Both the position numbers and the translations under genes were made by a program. Under the pieces are notes generated by a model. The model was given only the letters and a program-made list of their open reading frames with translations. It did not search any database and was not told where the DNA came from. From Klebsiella pneumoniae (GTDB lineage: Bacteria; Myxococcota_A; UBA796; SXON01): a DNA stretch of 35,189 nucleotides. Within the stretch, counting starts at the first letter, position 1; each line of letters begins with the position of its first letter. This document shows, one piece after another, positions 6,696 through 15,224 of the stretch. The DNA lies in NCBI GenBank assembly GCA_945861635.1, contig CAMAWH010000052.1, positions 1 to 35,189 on the forward strand. The letters run 5' to 3'.

Positions 6696-8650
6696 CAGCT
6701 CCTCCGTCGGATGCGTAGGATGAACGTCGCGCCACCGCTGGCGTTACCGATGCACTCTATCGACCCGCGGTGCTCCCGCGCGGCATCCGCGACAAATGCT
6801 AACCCCAGACCGTGCCCGCCACTCTTGCCGCGTCCCGGCCCCTCCACTCGACGGAACTTTTCGAAGATGGATTTTCGCAGGGCGGGGGGCACGCCCATGC
6901 CGTTGTCCTCGACCTCGATCGTGATCCACCGACGGTCCCCCCGGAGGCGGATGGTGGCGCGTGCGGGGCGGTCTTCCCGGCGGTACTTGAGCGCATTGTC
7001 GAGGAGGTTGGTGAGCGCATCGCGCAGGAGGCCGGGCAGCCCTGTCATCGTGCGGGCATCGGACGCTTCGACGGTCAGCGCGCCGCCCCGTTGCTCGAAG
7101 AGCGTCTTCCATCGTTCGCCGACGTCGCGAACCATGGCCGTGATGTCCACAGAAACGGAGGATTCCACGAGGGGGCGCGTGGATGATTTGATGACCTCGT
7201 CCACCCGGAGGGCGAGACGCTCCGTTTCCTTCACGATCTGCTGCGCGAATTTCTCCCGCTGGGCTTCATCGCGGTACGCGCCCATCTCCAGCGTTTCCGC
7301 CATGAGGCGGATCCCGGCCAGCGGTGTCTTGAGCTCGTGCGTCACCCGCGCGACGAATTCGCGTTGACGTTCAAGCAACTTGAGGAGTTGGAGGTCCGAA
7401 CGGATGACCCCGTAGAGTGCGACCATCCCGAGGAGGATCGCCACACCGAACGGCAACAGATGGGCCGCCGCCGCGCGCCGCGTGGCGGCCGAATTGCTCT
7501 CTGCGCCGACGGTCACCACGGCCCGCAAGTGCGGGAGCGCCCGCGTGAACGCGACCTCGACGGATGCTTCGCCTGCGGCACCAGCGAGCACGGCTCCACT
7601 TACGTCGCGAATCGACAGATGCGGCCGGAGACTTGGCCGCGTCCGATCCATCAGCCACCGCGCGAGCGTCGGTTGATCCACCTGCACGGCGCCGATCATG
7701 TCTCCAATGCCGAGCCGCGCGACGTACAGCACCCAGGGCGGGTCTCCGTAGGGGTCCACCAGCACCCGCGGTCCATCGGCCAGCGTCGGCACGTCCCGCG
7801 CCGCCCAGTTTCGATTCTTGATTTCCTTCCAGGCGGACAATCTCCGCTCCGCTCGCCCGAGCAGGTCGTCGCCTTCGCCACCCAGCGCCGGGCCGCCGTA
7901 GGCCTTCAGGTCGTGCGCGATGGGCCACGCATACAAGTCCAGGACGTTGTCCAGTTCTGGCGCGTCCAGCGTGGCGATATCCAGCGCAAGTGCAGTGATG
8001 AGGTGCTCCGCCAGGTCGTCGTGGCCGAGCGCGTTCAGCGCCCGGCCTTGCTGCAAGCGCAACTCCGCGAGCCGACGTGTCGGCAGCCCCCGGAGCGCCG
8101 CCAGATTGAGCGGCGTGGACGACATCGGCCCGATGCTCCGTATCAATTCGTGTGCGTAGATGGGTTGGTCCGAATTCAGCATCGCCTCCGCCGCTTCCGA
8201 CGCTGCGAACAGCGTCACGCCCCGATTGACGCCAAAACAGCGCTCGTAGCGGCGGGCGAGCTCGACCGGATCGAGCGTGGCCGCGCTTCGGCCCGCTTCG
8301 GCGATGCACGGGTCCGCGCGCAATCGTGGCACGTCTTCCGTGACGGCGTCGGCCGGGTAGGTAAAGTCACGCCCTTCCCAGAGGTAGGCCGCGTCAAAAA
8401 ACGGAGTCCCGGCCCGATGCACGGCTTCGCGGGCGGCGAAGTCTTGTTCCGAGACCAACTCGGACAGCCAGGGCGTGACGCGGTCAATGATGTGGCTCTC
8501 CCACTGATCGACGAGTTGCGCGAGGCGCTCCTGCATCACACGGTGCTCTCTTTCCTCGTGCGAACGCTCGAAACTGCTCGCTTCGCTCCAACCGATCAAC
8601 CCCACCATGATCAGGGCTGCGGCAATCGCGATGTAGACGCGCCACCTCAC
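6695..8650 (-). CDS. Membrane sensor histidine kinase
   Basis: 651 residues from GTG 8650, chosen because it lies seven bases after the upstream stop and puts a transmembrane helix (residues 4-20) at the N-terminus; the frame continues upstream but only inside the kinase-like gene. A large extracytoplasmic region of about 375 residues follows, mostly helical with TPR-like stretches (RLAELRLQQGRALNALG), and I recognise no named sensor domain in it. The second membrane helix is about 398-416. The HisKA phospho-acceptor is His438 in VTHELKTPLAG. The ATPase domain has the N box NLLDNALKY (Asn548), G1 DNGMGVPP, F box FEKF and G2 GGHGLGLAF. The pair with the regulator downstream is clear. Signal is unknown; location suggests cell-envelope sensing (inference). 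Confidence 0.92.
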   Translation of the reverse strand: MRWRVYIAIAAALIMVGLIGWSEASSFERSHEEREHRVMQERLAQLVDQWESHIIDRVTPWLSELVSEQDFAAREAVHRAGTPFFDAAYLWEGRDFTYPADAVTEDVPRLRADPCIAEAGRSAATLDPVELARRYERCFGVNRGVTLFAASEAAEAMLNSDQPIYAHELIRSIGPMSSTPLNLAALRGLPTRRLAELRLQQGRALNALGHDDLAEHLITALALDIATLDAPELDNVLDLYAWPIAHDLKAYGGPALGGEGDDLLGRAERRLSAWKEIKNRNWAARDVPTLADGPRVLVDPYGDPPWVLYVARLGIGDMIGAVQVDQPTLARWLMDRTRPSLRPHLSIRDVSGAVLAGAAGEASVEVAFTRALPHLRAVVTVGAESNSAATRRAAAAHLLPFGVAILLGMVALYGVIRSDLQLLKLLERQREFVARVTHELKTPLAGIRLMAETLEMGAYRDEAQREKFAQQIVKETERLALRVDEVIKSSTRPLVESSVSVDITAMVRDVGERWKTLFEQRGGALTVEASDARTMTGLPGLLRDALTNLLDNALKYRREDRPARATIRLRGDRRWITIEVEDNGMGVPPALRKSIFEKFRRVEGPGRGKSGGHGLGLAFVADAAREHRGSIECIGNASGGATFILRIRRRS

Positions 8651-8657
8651 GTCCGAC

Positions 8658-10745
8658 TCATTGGATGCACGCGCTCTCCGGCCACGCTGCGCCGACGACC
8701 GAGGCGTACAGCGCGTCCCACGGATGCCCCGGATCGGTGGGTGCCAGCTGGTTGATGACACTGGCGGCGGCGCCTCCGCAGTGGCGCGCGGCATGTCCGA
8801 GCGCCATGCACCATGCGGGTCCGGTGGCGGACCAGCCGTTCGACTTCCACTTGAGCGCAACATCGCCGCAGTGCAGCCCGGCTTCGTTGTACAGGTGCGA
8901 CACCTTCTTGGCGCGCTCCTTCCGCTCGGTTGGCAGACCCGAAGCGGTAAATGCATCGGCAAACAGCAGATAGTGCGTCGGATCTTCGGCGAGCCCGGCG
9001 ATGCCGAGGCAGTCTTCCATCATCTCCGGACCGTTGACCGGCGCGTAGGAGAGCCAGTCGGCGTTTGCCGTTGTGCATCGCGCCATGGCGTCGGCGAGCA
9101 TGCTCGTGGCTTCGGCGTTCCCGGTCTGGAGGTAGCGCCCGGCGAGGGCGCGGCGCGCCCTGACCTCTTGCCACGCGCCCTCGACGCGAAGCCAGTTGTG
9201 AGCGTCGCCATCCGGGAGGCGTGCCTGAAACGCCGTCAACGCGGTGATGGCGGTGGCGCAGTGCTCCGGTGACGGTGTGTCGCCGCCGAAACGTCGGATG
9301 CACGCGCCCGCGAAGAGCGTTCCGCGCGCAAGCAGCGCCTCCGCCTCGTCCCGGCAATGCACGTCGTTGACGATGGATTCCCCGGATGCGAACCGTGCCG
9401 GGTCCCAGGCGCCCGTGAAGTGCCACCCCTGCTGCCACACCGACGCCAGCGCGTAGATCGCGCACGTCCTGGGTGTTCGCGCCTCCTCCCATGCGGCCGT
9501 TGCGTCCGACGCAAGGCGCTCGCGTTCGCCCTTGCCGTTGTGTGCGGGGTCGGTCTTGTGGACTTTCAGCGCGTCGAGTGTTGTTTCGGCGCGCCGTTCC
9601 GCATCCTCCCGGACGCGCATGGACCACCATGACCAAGCACCGACGCCGACGATCCCGGCGGCGGCCACCGCGATGAGTGCGCCGCTCGTCATCCCCGACA
9701 GCCAGCCGAGGCAGCCTGGCCGGTCCTTGAGTACGTTCCGGGCCACTGCTGACACGGCGGATCCCGTCGTTTCGGCCATGGATCCACCGGATCGTGGCCC
9801 CGACCTACCCCCGGCAGGGGCACGCCTCGCGTCGTCGACGCGCTCCGTTTCGGTTCCGCGCGGCTGACCGCGATGCGCGTCGGTACGTCGTGTCTCGACA
9901 CGTTCGGTCTGCCCTGCGGGCACGATGGGATCGGCGTCCTCGTCGGCATCTCCGTCCGGGCTCCTTCCGTGGATCGTTGTGCCGTCGCAGGCCACAAGCT
10001 CGCCGCCGCCGGTGCAGTGCGCGAGCAAGGACGCCGTGCTCGGCCTTCGCGCGGGGTCGCGCCGCCGACACGCCGCCAGCCCGCCCGCCCACGCGTCAGG
10101 TGCCCCCTCCGGAAGCAGGTGACCGACGAGCTTTTCCCACGCCCAAAGGTCGCTGGCCAGCCAGATCTCGGTGCGGTGCTTCTGCTCGGGAGCCGCCCAA
10201 TGCGGGGTCAAATCAATCGCGATGGCGCCAGTGGTGGGGGCGGGCACGCGGCGTAGCGTGTCGAGGTCGATGAGGCAGACGCGACCTTCTCCCGTTCGAA
10301 CGAGGTTTTGCGGCTTCAGGTCGCCGTATGCGACGAGGCGCGCGTGCAGCCGGGACAACACCGCGAGCACGTGCAAAACCAGCGCGCGCCGCTCCGTTTC
10401 CGGCAAGGCCATGACCGCATCGTCACTCAGCGGGATGCCTTCCATCCACCGCGTCGTGATGAAACAGTGCCCGTCGGTGTTCACTCCAGCGTCCACGGCG
10501 TTCGTCCACTCCGGATCATCTCTTTCGAGGTGCAACGCCGCGACACGGTATCCTTCGATGGTCGGGGCGACCTTCTCCGACACCCCGACGAGCGAGGCGC
10601 CGCCGTCGAGAACAAGGGAGCGAATCAACTCGGCGCGCTGCGCTGGCACTCGGTCTTCGAGGATCACGCGCGTGACGCACGCGCGCCCTTCGTGCTCGTG
10701 GCGGAAAACCCGGCGCTGACCCGGAATGTCGCGGAGGAGGGTCAT
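8658..10745 (-). CDS. Ser/Thr-kinase-like membrane protein with Cys-rich extracytoplasmic domain
   Basis: 695 residues from ATG 10745, ten bases after the synthase gene. Residues 1-245 match a eukaryotic-type kinase fold: catalytic loop YGDLKPQN (Asp142, Asn147), metal motif DLD at 160-162 in place of DFG, WAAPEQ at 183-188 and DPARRPS at 230-236. The N-lobe is unusual: no glycine-rich loop is visible, and where VAxK is expected the sequence is CVTRV, putting Arg26 in place of the ATP-binding Lys. It may be a divergent active kinase or a pseudokinase. A Pro/Arg/Asp-rich linker follows, then one membrane helix (353-375). The outside domain of about 310 residues holds ten cysteines, probably disulfide-bonded, and no PASTA repeat. 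Position in the operon parallels pknA/pknB of actinobacteria. Confidence 0.8.
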   Translation of the reverse strand: MTLLRDIPGQRRVFRHEHEGRACVTRVILEDRVPAQRAELIRSLVLDGGASLVGVSEKVAPTIEGYRVAALHLERDDPEWTNAVDAGVNTDGHCFITTRWMEGIPLSDDAVMALPETERRALVLHVLAVLSRLHARLVAYGDLKPQNLVRTGEGRVCLIDLDTLRRVPAPTTGAIAIDLTPHWAAPEQKHRTEIWLASDLWAWEKLVGHLLPEGAPDAWAGGLAACRRRDPARRPSTASLLAHCTGGGELVACDGTTIHGRSPDGDADEDADPIVPAGQTERVETRRTDAHRGQPRGTETERVDDARRAPAGGRSGPRSGGSMAETTGSAVSAVARNVLKDRPGCLGWLSGMTSGALIAVAAAGIVGVGAWSWWSMRVREDAERRAETTLDALKVHKTDPAHNGKGERERLASDATAAWEEARTPRTCAIYALASVWQQGWHFTGAWDPARFASGESIVNDVHCRDEAEALLARGTLFAGACIRRFGGDTPSPEHCATAITALTAFQARLPDGDAHNWLRVEGAWQEVRARRALAGRYLQTGNAEATSMLADAMARCTTANADWLSYAPVNGPEMMEDCLGIAGLAEDPTHYLLFADAFTASGLPTERKERAKKVSHLYNEAGLHCGDVALKWKSNGWSATGPAWCMALGHAARHCGGAAASVINQLAPTDPGHPWDALYASVVGAAWPESACIQ

Positions 10746-10755
10746 ACCGTCAGGT

Positions 10756-13700
10756 TCATTCGCGGGGCAGGTACCCCGCCTCCTGCAGGGCGAGGACGCT
10801 GGCGATGGCGAGGGGACCGGCGGCAGACGCCCCGTACCCGCCGTGCGGCACCACCGCCGCTACGACATATCGGCCTGCGGCCGCGGACCCAGCCAGATCC
10901 TGACACTCTGGCACACCGGACGGCTCCGCGATCGCGACGAACCACGAATGCGGCGCCGTCGTCTTGCCAGGACGGATGCCCCACGCCGCTTCGTCACGCG
11001 TGCCCGGTGCGTCTGCGGTGCCGGTCTTTCCGTAGATGCGTACCCCGGCCACTTTCGGAAGCCGTGCGCCCGTCCCGCGGGTCATCACGCCGTGCATTCC
11101 CGCGAGCACGGGTCGCAGGGAGGCGCCCGGCGTCAGGAGCGTCAGCGTCTCACACGGCGCATCCTTTTCCATGCTGGCCGGACAGCGACGGTACACGCCA
11201 CCACTCGCGACGGCGCCCACCACGCGGGCCGCCTGCGCGGCGCTCCAACTCCCGGCACCTTGACCGAAGCCGGTCTGCGCGAGTCGGCGACTGCCGCCCT
11301 CGCCGATCCCGGTGTACGCACCATCCCGCTCTTTGAGCAACTCCGGGTTGCCGAATTCGACGCCATCCGTGCGCAGGCGGCGGTATGCCTCCGGACCGAG
11401 CTTCAGTCCGAGCTGTGCGAAATAGACGTTGCTGGAGCGGGTCAATCCCTCGATCAAGTCGACATCTCCTTTCGCGCCACCATCGCCGTGATCGTGGATC
11501 GGCTTGTCCCACCCGGGCAGGTCGAAGGAGGTGCGGCCGTCGGTCACGTCATTACAAACGAAGCGAGGCGCCGCCTCATTCGGACAGGACGCGGCGCTTG
11601 CGGAATCACCGTCCGCCGGATCGCCGGCGCTCACGACGCTTTCGCGCACGGCCACCAACGCGGTCAACACCTTGAATACGCTGCCGGCTTGAAACACGCC
11701 ATGTGCGCCGGTCTTGTCGGACCAAGCGCCGTAGATGCCCATGAATTTCGGCGCATTGCTCTCGCGGAGAGGCATCCACGCCGTGCCGCCGGGGTCGTAG
11801 TCCGGCCACTGCGCCCGCGCGAGTGTTTGCCCGGTGGCCGGGTCAACCACCACGACCGCGGCGGCGCCGACGGCGGATTTCGCCGCCGCGTCGCGAGCAG
11901 CCTTTGCAACCAGCCCTTGAAGGCGCGCGTCGAGGGTCAACGTGACGGAACGGCTGGCCGTGTCCGTGGAGAGCGCAATGACCGCGAGACTGCGCTCGGC
12001 GAGGGGCAGGCGCGCCAGCGGAAGGAGCGGGGAGAGATCAGGGTCCGCGAGGGAGATGCGTGTGACCGTGCCGAGGCCACCACGCGCGGCGAGTCGGAGC
12101 GCCGCCGCTGCCTCATCGGTTGGCAGCGCGAGGGTGGTGGCGAAAACGACTTTTCGCTTCCCATCGATCTCTCCGACGTAGGCCGTCGGTTGGACGGCGG
12201 CATCCGGCCAACCGCGCAGCCGCGCGTCCAGCACGCGTTCCACGCTCCAGGGACTTCGTGCCAGGCTGCCCGTTGCGGGGCCGAGCACGGTGCCCAGCGC
12301 GTCGCCCAGCGGATTCGTTCGCGAGCCCGGTGCAGCCGAGACGGCAAGCGGTAGGCCGTAGCGGTCGAGGATGCTGCCGCGGCGGATCTTTCTCGCGATT
12401 TCGGACAGGCGCGGGTCGTGGCGCACGACGGGGGTGCCATCCTTCAGCGTCGTGATGACCGCCCGCAGGGTCGTCGCGTCGCGCGCAAACACGGCCTCCG
12501 TTCCCGTGACCCAGGCGAGGGCGATCAGCAGCACGGCAACGCCGATGCGGACGCGGTCCACGCCCCCCCGTAGTTCGCGCAATTCCTCCGTATCCGCGCG
12601 GTACATCCCGTCCTGCCCGAGGCGCACGATGAGCGCGACCACGCCGAGCATCGTGACTGCGCCCGACTTTCCGTAGGACAAGAACGGCGCGACCACACCG
12701 GTGAGCGGGACGATACCGAGCGTTCCGAGGAGGATGACGGCCGCCTGCGCAACGAGAAACAGCCCAAGCGCGGCGGCAATCAACGCCCGCTCGGGCGTTC
12801 GGTTGCACGCGGCAACGCGGAGGGCGTCGAGCACGCACGCTCCGAGCAACGTCAGGTAGGCGATCGCGCCAACTTGACCGAGTTCTTCGACGAGGTGTGC
12901 GTAGATCAGGTCGGTGTGACCGGCCGGCAGTGCGCCGGGCGCACTGGAACCGAGCCCGGCCCCCCACATTCCGCCCGCCGCCAGGGCCCAGCGAGCCGAC
13001 GCCAGCTGGTCGCCGTGGGCCCGCGCGTTGAGCCAGGGGTCACGCCACATGTCCACGCGAAGCGTGAGCGTACTGCTGGGCGCGAGGTCCGGATTCCACC
13101 AGAAGATGGCCAGACAAAGCGCGATGAACGACAACGCGATGACCACCCACCCCGGGCTCCGCGTGACGACGTAGAACAGACCGAGGAAGACGGCGCCGAG
13201 GATCAGCGTCGGCCCGAAGTCGCGGACCGCAAACAGGCCGATCCAGGTAACGGCCAGCGTCGCAAGTGCGCCCGCGAGCAGACGCGGGCGAGGGATACGC
13301 AGGAAACCCACCCGCTCCCGCTGGAACCGGATCTTGGCCGCCCGCCCGCCGAGCCAGGTAGCCATGGTGACGGCGGCACCGACCTTTACAGCTTCGATGG
13401 GCTGGAATCCGAACAGGTTGATGGTCTGGCCCGACGCACCAGGCGCCGAGCCCAAGCCAAACAGTACGACCAGCAGAAGTAACGTCCCGCCGAGGATCCA
13501 CAATCTGCTGCGCGACAGCCATCCCGCTACGTCTCCGGGGATGGCGAGAATTGCTGCGCTGACGACGCACGCCAGAAAAACACCCTGCGCAAAGGGCAGC
13601 CCCGGCCAACGCGCCGACCACGGACTCCCGTACCCGATTTGGATCGCCAAGCCGAGCCCCATCGCGGCGAGTGCAGCGGGCAGGGAAAGCGGAACGTAGA

Positions 13701-13932
13701 TGTGAGCGCCCTTGCGGAGGCGGGCGGTCAGCGCGCGCGCCACGCCCAGGATCGCGACACCGCCAACGAAGTACGTGATGGCCTGTTGCACGGCCGCTCG
13801 CGGACCGGCCGGATCACCGACGTCGCCGCGGAACGCGGCCGCCGCCAGGGTCGCGTCGACGGCGTGGTTTGCGCCGAGCGCCGTGACGATTGCGACGACG
13901 ACGAACAGTGAAAGCTCGAGGAGGAGCGTCAC
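10756..13932 (-). CDS. SEDS (FtsW/RodA-type) polymerase fused to class B penicillin-binding protein
   Basis: 1058 residues in a single open frame. Residues 1-440 are a polytopic SEDS domain with about ten membrane helices. The conserved large loop reads GDQLASARWALAAGGMWG then PAGHTDLIYAHLVEELG, with Asp341 at the position of the essential SEDS aspartate, and PFLSYGKSG lies in the last part. After a cytoplasmic linker, a single membrane helix (461-483) leads into a class B PBP: RGSILDRYG (519-526) is the pedestal motif, SVFK gives Ser751 as nucleophile and Lys754, SSN is 833-835, and KTG is 969-971. It should both polymerise lipid II into glycan strands and crosslink them in the periplasm. 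Its start overlaps the phosphatase stop by four bases. Separate RodA and PbpA genes are the norm; whether it serves elongation, division or another process is not visible. Confidence 0.93.
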   Translation of the reverse strand: MTLLLELSLFVVVAIVTALGANHAVDATLAAAAFRGDVGDPAGPRAAVQQAITYFVGGVAILGVARALTARLRKGAHIYVPLSLPAALAAMGLGLAIQIGYGSPWSARWPGLPFAQGVFLACVVSAAILAIPGDVAGWLSRSRLWILGGTLLLLVVLFGLGSAPGASGQTINLFGFQPIEAVKVGAAVTMATWLGGRAAKIRFQRERVGFLRIPRPRLLAGALATLAVTWIGLFAVRDFGPTLILGAVFLGLFYVVTRSPGWVVIALSFIALCLAIFWWNPDLAPSSTLTLRVDMWRDPWLNARAHGDQLASARWALAAGGMWGAGLGSSAPGALPAGHTDLIYAHLVEELGQVGAIAYLTLLGACVLDALRVAACNRTPERALIAAALGLFLVAQAAVILLGTLGIVPLTGVVAPFLSYGKSGAVTMLGVVALIVRLGQDGMYRADTEELRELRGGVDRVRIGVAVLLIALAWVTGTEAVFARDATTLRAVITTLKDGTPVVRHDPRLSEIARKIRRGSILDRYGLPLAVSAAPGSRTNPLGDALGTVLGPATGSLARSPWSVERVLDARLRGWPDAAVQPTAYVGEIDGKRKVVFATTLALPTDEAAAALRLAARGGLGTVTRISLADPDLSPLLPLARLPLAERSLAVIALSTDTASRSVTLTLDARLQGLVAKAARDAAAKSAVGAAAVVVVDPATGQTLARAQWPDYDPGGTAWMPLRESNAPKFMGIYGAWSDKTGAHGVFQAGSVFKVLTALVAVRESVVSAGDPADGDSASAASCPNEAAPRFVCNDVTDGRTSFDLPGWDKPIHDHGDGGAKGDVDLIEGLTRSSNVYFAQLGLKLGPEAYRRLRTDGVEFGNPELLKERDGAYTGIGEGGSRRLAQTGFGQGAGSWSAAQAARVVGAVASGGVYRRCPASMEKDAPCETLTLLTPGASLRPVLAGMHGVMTRGTGARLPKVAGVRIYGKTGTADAPGTRDEAAWGIRPGKTTAPHSWFVAIAEPSGVPECQDLAGSAAAGRYVVAAVVPHGGYGASAAGPLAIASVLALQEAGYLPRE

Positions 13933-15224
13933 CTCGGGGCCGGCGGCGGCGTGACGGGGGGCGGCGGCAACGGCGGATCGACAGCCGGCGGGTTGAGCGG
14001 AGCCAACGCCGGCATCACTGCCGGCACATGCACGTCGTTTCGGGTCACGCCGGGGGTGCCCTCAACCGTGAGCGTGTCCAAGGTCGGTAGACTCACATGG
14101 TCCAGAGTGAACGACGTCGTCGCCGGGCCGGCGAGGGACAACCTGCCGCTTGCGACGCGTACGTCGCGCACGAGCACCTGCGCGTTACCGACGGCCTCGA
14201 TGCGCAACGCGCCGTCGAGGTCGGCCACGCTGCGGTCGAGCGTCAGGGTCGCACCGTCCTGCACGGTCACGGTCCAGTCTCCCCCGGTCAGCGCGACGCC
14301 GCGAAGCAGGAACACCGCGTTCGGATGCACGATCGTATGCGTTCCCGGTGGGACGGCGATGGAATCGGCCTCATCGACAGTCACGGCCTCCCGTACATCT
14401 TCCGGCAGAACTCGCGGAGTGTGCGCGGAGTGGGTCAGGGCCCACGCCAAACAGAGGCCGGCGAAACCCGCACAGATCACGAGCGTGGCCGGCCAAACCG
14501 GCAGCGGTGCACGGCCGCGCCGAAACGTGCCGACGCGCACGACGACGACGGTGACGTTGTCGGGCCCACCGCCGGCCAGCGCGAGGCCGACCAGCCGAGC
14601 AGCGATCGCTTCCGCGGTTGCACCTTCCTTCCGCAGCCGCGTCAGCTCCGTCGCGAGTGCGTCATTTCCAACCACGTCCGTCAGCCCATCACTGGTGAGC
14701 AGGAGAATGTCCCCCGCCGAAACGTTTGCGCGAGCGGTGTCCACCCAGTTCTCGTCGAGGTCACGCCGGCCGAGGTCGCGACTCACACGGCGTTTGCCAC
14801 CCGCTTCCGGGGTCGGACCCAGGTGATCCGTCGTGAGCTGCCGCAGCCCCGATACCGAGGCCAGGTAGGCGCGCGTGTCGCCGACGTGCGCGATTGCCAC
14901 GCGCTTCCCATCGTCGTCGAAACGGACGGCGGTCGCGACGGCGCCCATGCCTTCCCATTCCGGATGGGCTGTCGCTTCGGCCAGCACGCGATCCCGCGCC
15001 GCCCGGAGCGCCGCCGCGAGCAACGTTTCCGACGCAAGCTGAGCGGTGTTCGGCACCTCTCCCAACGCGTCGGCCGCTATCGCAGCAGCGACCTCGCCGG
15101 CTTCCTGCCCTCCCATCCCGTCGATCGCGGCAAATAGTCCCGCCTGCGGACGGCAAACGTAGGCGTCCTCATTGGCCGAGCGGACAGACCCGACGTGGGT
15201 GCGCGCCGCGGCATCGAGCTTCAC
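13929..15224 (-). CDS. PP2C-type Ser/Thr phosphatase with transmembrane and extracytoplasmic domains (PstP-like)
   Basis: 431 residues. Residues 1-232 are a PP2C domain with the metal-binding aspartates Asp20 (SANEDAY), Asp35 (AIDGMGG), Asp179 (LTSDGLTD) and Asp222 (GGPDNVTV), plus HVGDTRAYL. One membrane helix is at 243-263. The outside part, about 165 residues, is beta-rich with repeating short strands (VFLLRGVALTGGDW, ATLTLDRSVADLDGAL) that look like a small beta-solenoid, and ends in a Pro-rich tail. It overlaps the FHA gene upstream and the synthase gene downstream by ATGA. The position between FHA genes and the RodA-PBP gene matches pstP of actinobacteria, which dephosphorylates the pknA/pknB targets. 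The outside domain is larger than a simple tail and could bind envelope ligands (inference). Confidence 0.92.
   Translation of the reverse strand: MKLDAAARTHVGSVRSANEDAYVCRPQAGLFAAIDGMGGQEAGEVAAAIAADALGEVPNTAQLASETLLAAALRAARDRVLAEATAHPEWEGMGAVATAVRFDDDGKRVAIAHVGDTRAYLASVSGLRQLTTDHLGPTPEAGGKRRVSRDLGRRDLDENWVDTARANVSAGDILLLTSDGLTDVVGNDALATELTRLRKEGATAEAIAARLVGLALAGGGPDNVTVVVVRVGTFRRGRAPLPVWPATLVICAGFAGLCLAWALTHSAHTPRVLPEDVREAVTVDEADSIAVPPGTHTIVHPNAVFLLRGVALTGGDWTVTVQDGATLTLDRSVADLDGALRIEAVGNAQVLVRDVRVASGRLSLAGPATTSFTLDHVSLPTLDTLTVEGTPGVTRNDVHVPAVMPALAPLNPPAVDPPLPPPPVTPPPAPR

Noticed and set aside
7337..8755. Forward open frame of 472 codons
   Set aside because: Arg/Gln/His-rich shadow of the histidine kinase gene; no domain or signal, and no ribosome site.
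8651..8962. Longer N-terminus for the histidine kinase
   Set aside because: That region is the 3' end of the kinase-like gene in another frame; GTG 8650 gives a proper membrane helix at the N-terminus.
10726..12354. Forward open frame of 542 codons
   Set aside because: Antisense to the SEDS-PBP gene, with Arg/Gly-rich random-like composition; the PBP motifs on the other strand are decisive.
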